A stretch of DNA of 64,000 nt from JBBRHH01 sp963788015. GTDB lineage: Bacteria > Planctomycetota > Phycisphaerae > Tepidisphaerales > Tepidisphaeraceae. The stretch spans positions 186,001-250,000 of the forward strand of contig CAWBEY010000012.1 in assembly GCA_963788015.1 (NCBI GenBank). The letters are read 5' to 3'. The notes beneath the pieces were generated by a model. That model ran no database searches. It was given only the letters and a program-made list of their open reading frames with translations, and was not told the DNA's origin. Below are positions 58,698-64,000 of this stretch, one piece after another (the stretch's first letter is position 1; the number at the start of each line of letters is the position of its first letter). A program made the position numbers and the translations under genes.

Positions 58698-59159
58698 ATG
58701 ATGCAAGAAGAACCCAAACAACAATCGCAGCCAGCGCCCCAGCCGCGCCAGCCTTATGCCGCGCCGGAACTGACAGTGCATGGCACAGTGGAGAAAATGA
58801 CGGAGCAGGTGCCGCGAGGCGGCAGTTCCCAACAGCTCGAGAGCGACAGGAACATCAAGGAAGCGTTTCGGTCGGTTGATTCGGCCGACATCCTGGCGGC
58901 CGTCGCGGCCTTGCCGATCACCACCTGGAACTACAAGGACCAAGAACGCTCCATTCGCCACCTGGGCCCGATGGCGCAGGACTTTGCCGCCGCCTTTGGC
59001 GTTGGCGAGGATGACCGGCACATCAACATGGTGGACGCCAGTGGCGTGGCGCTGTCGGCCATTCAGGCGCTTTATGCCGTGGTGCGGGAACAGGGCCGGC
59101 AGATTGCTGAACTGGAATCGCAGGTTGAGGCGATGCGCGCCGAGACTTGCCTGGCCTGA
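58698..59159 (+). CDS. Precursor-like peptide fused to a self-cleaving S74 (endosialidase chaperone) domain
   Basis: 153 residues; ATG 58701 is better spaced to GGAG 58691-58694 than ATG 58698. Residues 1-48 mirror the short precursor: leader motif Y20, P23, L25, G29, T35 in PYAAPELTVHGTVEKMT, then core-like QVPRGGSSQQLE. From residue 49 it is a Peptidase_S74 domain: SDRNIKE holds the Ser49-Lys54 pair that performs autocleavage in phage endosialidase chaperones, then 'ALPITTWNYKDQERSIRHLG' and PMAQDFAAAFGVGEDD. A coiled-coil tail ('QGRQIAELESQVEAMR') should trimerise. Cleavage before Ser49 would release a peptide of the same size as the short precursor. Confidence 0.75.
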   Translation: MMQEEPKQQSQPAPQPRQPYAAPELTVHGTVEKMTEQVPRGGSSQQLESDRNIKEAFRSVDSADILAAVAALPITTWNYKDQERSIRHLGPMAQDFAAAFGVGEDDRHINMVDASGVALSAIQALYAVVREQGRQIAELESQVEAMRAETCLA

Positions 59160-59174
59160 AGACGTGGGATTTTT

Positions 59175-60079
59175 GTGTATTCCTATACCGCGTACGGCCT
59201 GACGATTCATTCCGACCTGCGCCTGCCGGAGCTTATCGAGCACCCGGCGGCGCAGGCGGATGTCGTCATACGCCTTGGGCAGGCACAGCGCCGGCCGCCT
59301 GAGGGATTTGAAACGGGGCGATGCTATCACGCGTCGGCCGACGAGACTTGCATCACCTGGACGGAGGCGGGGCTGTACGAGGTGAGGGACGGGAAGGAAA
59401 TAGTCATCGAGCGGGTGGAGACGGCGGATGAGCGCGTCGTGCGGATTTATCTGCTGGGGGCGGCCATTTCGGTGTTGTTGCAGCATGCGGGATGCTGGTG
59501 TTGCATTCCAGCGCGGTGGCGATCGACGGAAGGGCGGTTTGTTTCATCGGCGATTGCGGGATGGGCAAATCGACAACGGCCGCATGCCTGGAGTCGCGCG
59601 GTCATGCGATGGTGACGGATGATATTGCCGCCATCCAGATTCTGGAAGATGGATCGGCGCTGATCTATCCGGCCTTTCCACAGTTGAAACTTTGCCCGGA
59701 CGCGGCGGAGTCGTTGGGGCATACGCTGGATGATTTGCCTTTGGCGCATCCGGATGAAGAGAAGCGCGCGCACCGGGTGGCCGAGACTTTTGGGGTCGAG
59801 GCGCTGCCGCTCCATCGGATTTATGTATTGCACGATGCGCCGGAGCGGCGGGTGACAGCGCCTGCGCCGCGGCAGGCGTTTCTGGAATTATTGCGGTGTT
59901 CGTATACGGCGCGGATATTGGCTTCGACGGGGGCGGCGCCGCTGCATCTGGATCAGTGCTCGAAGCTGGCCAAGTCCGGGCACGTGGCCCGGCTGGAGCG
60001 GCCGCGCGATCTGACCGCGCTGGGCGAGTTGGCGCGGCTGGTGGAAGAGGATGCGCAACTCGTGTTGGGCGGGGTTTGA
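59175..60079 (+). CDS. HPr kinase-like protein of the peptide operon (one frameshift)
   Basis: About 302 residues. The P-loop is GDCGMGKST at the start of the C-terminal domain, with HSSAVAIDGRAVCFI before it and 'ACLESRGHAMVTDDIAAIQI' after it, the layout of HprK/P kinase domains. The N-terminal 90 residues ('YTAYGLTIHSDLRLPELIEH') are a separate fold found in HPr-related kinases of RiPP clusters. Family knowledge: such kinases phosphorylate a C-terminal Ser of lasso precursors (paeninodin type) or act in the HPr-rel-A system. Frame break near 59495. Start GTG 59175. Confidence 0.8.
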
Positions 60080-61308
60080 ATGACTGATCCTGCTGTTGGC
60101 GAAGCACTGTTGAATCTGTTGCGGAGGGGGACCGCGCGGGAGATTCCTGCGCTCAGCGCGCAGGAGTGGGCGCGCTTGCGGATCAGGCGGATCGCCACCA
60201 GTTGACCCCCCTGCTGCACGCGCGGGCGGGCGCCGATGCGGCCGTGCCGCAGGAAATTCGCGGGCGGCTTCGGCGTGCGTATGTGACGGCGGCGGCGCGG
60301 AACCTGCAACTGTATTCGCAACTGGAAAAGGTGCTGGAGGTGCTGCGGGAGCGGGGAGTGGAAATCATTCTGCTGAAAGGGGTGTACCTGGCGCAGGAGG
60401 TGTATCGCAACGTGGCGCTTCGGCCGATGACGGACATCGACCTCCTGGCGCGGCGGGAGGACTTGCCAAACGTGATCGACGCGCTGCGAAGCCTTGGGTA
60501 TGCACCGGAACAGGACGGAAAGATTGGAGAGCAGTGCAAGCAGGCAGCGCATTTGCCGGCCATGCTGCGGGAGAATTCTTTTTCCATTGAAGTGCATTGG
60601 CACATCGAAGGACCCGACTCCCCCTACCGTGTTGATCTGGAGGGTCTGTGGGAACGGCGGCGGGCGGTGAAAATTGGGGGACAGGATGCTTTTGCGCTGT
60701 CGGCCGAGGACACGCTGTTGCATCTGTGTTTGCATGCGGCCCGACATGCGCGGCGGGATTGGTTTGATGAGTTTGCGCTTAAATCGCTGTGCGACATCGC
60801 GCGGGCCGCCGAAGCGACTTCGCTAGACTGGGATGCGGTGGAAAGTCGGGCAGCGGAGGCGGGGGCGGTGCGGGCGGTGTTTCTGATGCTGACGCTGGCG
60901 CGGGATTGGCTGGGGGCGGATATTGCAGAGCAGATGCTGGGGCGCATGCGGCCAGTTGATTTTGATGCGCGGATGCTGGACTGGGCGCGGACGCAAATAT
61001 TGTGTCCCCTGGAAGCGTCGCCCGTGGGCACGCACACGGCGCGGCTGCTGGGAAGCGAGCCGCTGCATCGGCGGGCGGGGATGTTATTGACCCGGCTGCT
61101 TCCGCCGCCGGGGGAAATTGCCAGGCGATATTCGGTGCCGAAGGGATCGCTGCGGCTTCCGATTTATTATCTGGTGCGGCTGAAGGAGCTTGTTTTCAGG
61201 GATGCGGGAAGCGTGTGGCAAATGATGTGGGGCGACGAGCGAATAGGAGATTTAATGGATCGGGCGGCGGGGCAGCGGGCGCTGCAGGAATGGCTGGCAG
61301 CGGGATAG
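60080..61308 (+). CDS. Nucleotidyltransferase family protein (PF14907-like; one frameshift)
   Basis: About 409 residues. 'VEIILLKGVYLAQEVYRNVA' followed by LRPMTDIDLLARREDLPNV gives the Gly-Ser-like hydrophobic strand and the DxD pair (TDIDLL) of NTP_transf_5 proteins. 'SFSIEVHWHIEGPDSPYRVD' and LHLCLHAARHARRDWF are the later conserved His-rich segments. In lasso and HPr-rel-A type operons it accompanies the kinase, presumably modifying the peptide or a carrier. ATG 60080 directly follows the kinase's TGA; the frame breaks near 60165. Confidence 0.82.
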
Positions 61309-61328
61309 CCACAGCCGCCTCGCATGTT

Positions 61329-62256
61329 TCATAGCGCCAAAATCTGATCGAGTTTCTGGCTGACCACCTTCAGGCGCTGCGCGCCTCCGCCCGGCACCTC
61401 GGCGCACGCCCAGCCCTTGTAGCCCACTTCGTCCAGGGCCTTCATCACGGCCGGCCAGTCGTTGTCGCCTTCGAGGAGCTCTACGTCAAACCCCTTCGTC
61501 AACCCCTCCTGATCACGCTTCTTGCGGCTGAACTCTTTGATGTGCAGCTTCAGAGATGCGCAGCCCGAGAATTTTCACCCACTGTTCGGGCCAGCCATAA
61601 TTAATCACATTGCCCACATCAAAATGCCATCCCACCCAGGGACTTTCAAATTCATCCACGAACCGCGCCGCCTCGAGGGGGCTCAGGAGAAACTGGTTCC
61701 ATACGTTTTCGATGGCGATCTTCACCCCCGTCTCCTGAGCTACAGGAATGGCCTTGCGAATTTCCTCCTGCGATCGGGCGTATGCATCGGCGTAAGACAC
61801 ACGTTTGTTCACCACGGCCGGCACCAGCAGCAGGCTGGTCCCGCCGAAAGCCTTGCACTCGCGCAGGGCGTTCTTGAGCATCTCGACGGCCGTGGCGCGG
61901 TGCTTCGGGTCGGGGTCGGACAGCGTGATATTCCAATGCACCGCATCCACCACCCCCTCCACTTCGATGCCCGTTTCCCTGCAGGCAGCCGCAACTTCCT
62001 CGGGCTTGTATTTCCCCGGCGCGTCCAGTTCCACCCCATCAAAACCAGCGTCGCGCAGGAGCTTGAACTTCTCCAGCAACGTGGCGTTTCCCTCGACCAT
62101 GCCGAACATGACTGCTTTTTTCCAAGCCCGCCGCGTCACCGGCGCGGTGGTCGCAGGCGCGGCGGATACGGCGGCCGCAGCGGCTACGATGGCCGCCGAA
62201 GTGGCGAGGAACTCTCGACGGGATTGGTTCTCGTGAATGTTGTTGGATGAGCTCAT
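61329..62256 (-). CDS. Tat-exported sugar phosphate isomerase/epimerase-like TIM barrel (one frameshift)
   Basis: About 309 residues. 'SRREFLATSAAIVAAAAAVS' is a twin-arginine signal, then an AP_endonuc_2/xylose-isomerase-like barrel with 'LLRDAGFDGVELDAPGKYKP' (metal Glu), 'AVHWNITLSDPDPKHRATAV' and 'IAIENVWNQFLLSPLEAARF' (metal Glu), and WHFDVGNVINYG (Asp/His). The frame breaks near 61555; the restored end is 'GYKGWACAEVPGGGAQRLKV' and a TGA at 61329-61331. Acts on a sugar in the periplasm; neighbouring GH48 is consistent with cell-wall or cellulose-derived substrates. Confidence 0.82.
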
Positions 62257-62272
62257 GAATACCTTAGTGCGA

Positions 62273-64000
62273 CTATTTTGCTTCGCCGAATCGTCCCACG
62301 TCGGCCGCCGCCGCGTTGGCCAGCGCCACTTCGACTTGGGCCCAGAAACGGTGGTAGCGGAACGTGGGGGCCCTGCCCGCCTTGTATGCTTTCTCCACTT
62401 CGGGGAAGGCCGGATCTTCGCGGTATTTCGAGCGGATGTCGATGAACTTCACGCCGCTCTTGATCGCATCTCCATTTGGCATTTTGCCTTCCCAGCCCGG
62501 CGGCACGTAGACCACCTGATCGAAGAGGCGTTTGTAATCCGCCCGCGCCTCGGGGGCCGACACGCCCTTTTCGTCCCGGCTGCTTTTCCACATCCGATCC
62601 AGTAGCTCACGCGCCATGGCCGCCGCGCGTGGATCTTCTTTGCCTGCTCTTTCCTGCGCCGCGCTGAAATACAGCAATGCCCGCGCAAGCGACGCCGCCA
62701 CGCCGACATCGTTGCTCCACTCTTTCACCGTCACGTGCAGGTCGGCGTTTTTGCCGGGCTGTTTGGCGTCCCACGAATCTGGCTTTCCATTCCACTCCAG
62801 CGTCTGGGGCACCTGATAACCGGCCTCGCCTTCCAGCTTGACGCTGCCCATGGCCCACTGCGCCCATTTGCTGAGCACCTCCAGCGCGGCCGGGTCTTGC
62901 GACAGATATGCGTATTCGGCGACCCGCTCCATGGTCCATGCCTGAAAGCCAAACCAATCGTTGCTGGGAGGATCGTGATAGACCGGCTGCGCGTCGTAGG
63001 CCATGCCGTAGAACGTGCTGGACCCCGCCGGGTGGGGATCGTAGCGCCCGTTCCAACTGTTGGTGGCGCCGCCGGCGATGCCGCCCTCACTGCCTTGCAG
63101 CCAGTGGTAGAACTCGATCTGGCGGTGCAGGCTTATGTCCCAGTCGCGGGCACCATTGGTGGATTTGGGTTTGAATGCTTCCTGTGTCGAGAGCACCCAG
63201 GCCGCCATGGGGTTTTGATATCCGCTGTGGGCATGGCTGCACCCGATGCGCCAGGCCCAGCCGGCGCTGGCGTCGGCCGCGCCGCCCCAGGCGTAGTACC
63301 AGCCCAGGAGATAGTGGCGCTGTCGTAGCCTGTCCCGGCCGGTCCGGTCGGGCTTTCGCAGCCCATTTTCTTGAAATACTTGTCGAACATCGCGTAGCGC
63401 AGGGTGTCGCCCATTCGCGCCGCTTTGGCCGTCGGCGCTGCGGCCTCCTGCTTGGCGGCCTTCGCCCACGCATTCGCCCAGTACATCGCCTGCACGACCC
63501 GCGCATCCGCGTCGGGTGCATTGGTGTACTTCCACTGCCGTGCGTATCCGTTGTCCTTTACAAACAGGTCGAGAAACCCATTGGGGCCGCCAAATTTGAA
63601 GGCGTCCCAGGATGGTTGAGGAATCGTGGCCCAGACAGACTCCATCGGCCCGCGCTGGAAGGTATTGATGTAGCTTGGCCTGCCCTTGCCGTCACCTCGG
63701 ACACCGAAGCCGTACCAGTTGTCCACGTCCAGCAGCCAGTGCATTCCGTACAAATCGGATGTTCCGTAAGCCTTTTTCAGTTCCTCGGCAATCGGGTCGG
63801 ATCCCGCCCACGCCCGCTGCTCAAAGCGCGGGATAATCGCTGGGCTGGTCAAATTCAGGTGCGTACGTCGCCGGCTTGGCGGCGTTGTAAAAGCTGTTGG
63901 TGGGCTGATCCTGTGCTGTGGGGATCATGTATTTTTCCATGATCGTCCACGCCTGGCCGAGTTTGGACCAATCGCCGCTGACGTGGCCATACTGTGCTTC
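62273..64000 (-). CDS. Glycoside hydrolase family 48 (reducing-end cellobiohydrolase-like), C-terminal part
   Basis: The gene runs off the right edge; about 570 residues are visible (frame changes near 63835 and 63320). GH48 hallmarks: 'GTSDLYGMHWLLDVDNWYGF', 'CSHAHSGYQNPMAAWVLSTQ', 'GGIAGGATNSWNGRYDPHPA' then GSSTFYGMAYDAQPVYHDPP, 'NDWFGFQAWTMERVAEYAYL' and 'VTVKEWSNDVGVAASLARAL'. GH48 enzymes release cellobiose processively from reducing ends. The catalytic proton-donor Glu region (PDYGHETTSEA) lies beyond the window. GH48 is rare outside Firmicutes and Actinobacteria, so its presence is notable. Confidence 0.88.

Noticed and set aside
57441..61328. Classical lasso peptide cluster of paeninodin type
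   Set aside because: The kinase, B1, B2 and leader motif fit, but no asparagine-synthetase-like cyclase is encoded in the window and neither core has an acid at position 7-9.

Overview
The window looks like a piece of a Planctomycetota chromosome, probably class Phycisphaerae. GC content is high. Typical signs are a PEP-CTERM sorting signal, a prepilin-like protein with an H-X9-DG type C-terminus, a DUF2934 protein, PQQ/TPR/HEAT secreted proteins and a long O-antigen-ligase/TPR fusion. The taxonomy is inference from gene content only. Nearly every gene longer than about 200 codons is interrupted by one or more single-base indels, about sixty by my count. Many lie in or near homopolymers, and essential genes (hemC, the YebC gene) are affected. 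I therefore read most as assembly or sequencing indels and give one feature per restored gene, with the break points in the evidence. Mobile-element genes may be genuinely decayed.

Layout. 1-8.6 kb: PEP-CTERM tail, Dabb protein, DUF6065-like protein, hldD-like epimerase, murG, O-antigen ligase/TPR protein, YebC, HEAT protein, prepilin-like protein. 8.64-10.60 kb: an IS1634-like element with 16-bp inverted repeats, inserted exactly at the stop codon of the next gene. 10.6-16.3 kb: TPR lipoprotein, secreted unknown, two related lipoproteins, ribosomal protein L31. 16.62-17.76 kb: a second IS with a perfect 7-bp target duplication. 18.2-27.6 kb: exopolysaccharide cluster (five glycosyltransferases including GT87, a flippase, a UGM-like flavoprotein, a Gfo/Idh/MocA oxidoreductase). 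27.6-36.6 kb: PAS-GAF-receiver regulator, hemC, NDUFA9-like protein, DUF2934, SGNH hydrolase, secreted unknown, MATE pump, Cu/Zn SOD. 36.8-42.3 kb: MarR regulator and a MacA-MacB-TolC type efflux operon. 42.3-48.1 kb: an ABC-2 exporter with a very large membrane partner. 48.2-51.5 kb: a sugar ABC importer without its ATPase. 51.6-53.0 kb: endonuclease IV and a decayed toxin-antitoxin island. 53.0-56.5 kb: PQQ propeller protein, orphan Fmt C-terminal domain, ribosome silencing factor, secreted unknown, tRNA-Thr.

The most interesting part is 56.7-61.3 kb. A Wza-like export lipoprotein faces a compact operon: a PqqD-like (RRE) protein, a lasso-B2 type transglutaminase-fold protease, a 51-residue peptide with a textbook lasso leader motif (YxxPxLxxxGxxxxxT), a paralogue of that peptide fused to a self-cleaving S74 (endosialidase chaperone) domain, an HPr-kinase-like protein and a PF14907-type nucleotidyltransferase. 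No lasso cyclase is present in the window. Neither predicted core has an acidic residue at ring positions 7-9, so this looks like a lasso-derived peptide maturation system with a different end product. The window closes with a Tat-exported sugar isomerase-like protein and the C-terminal part of a GH48 cellulase.
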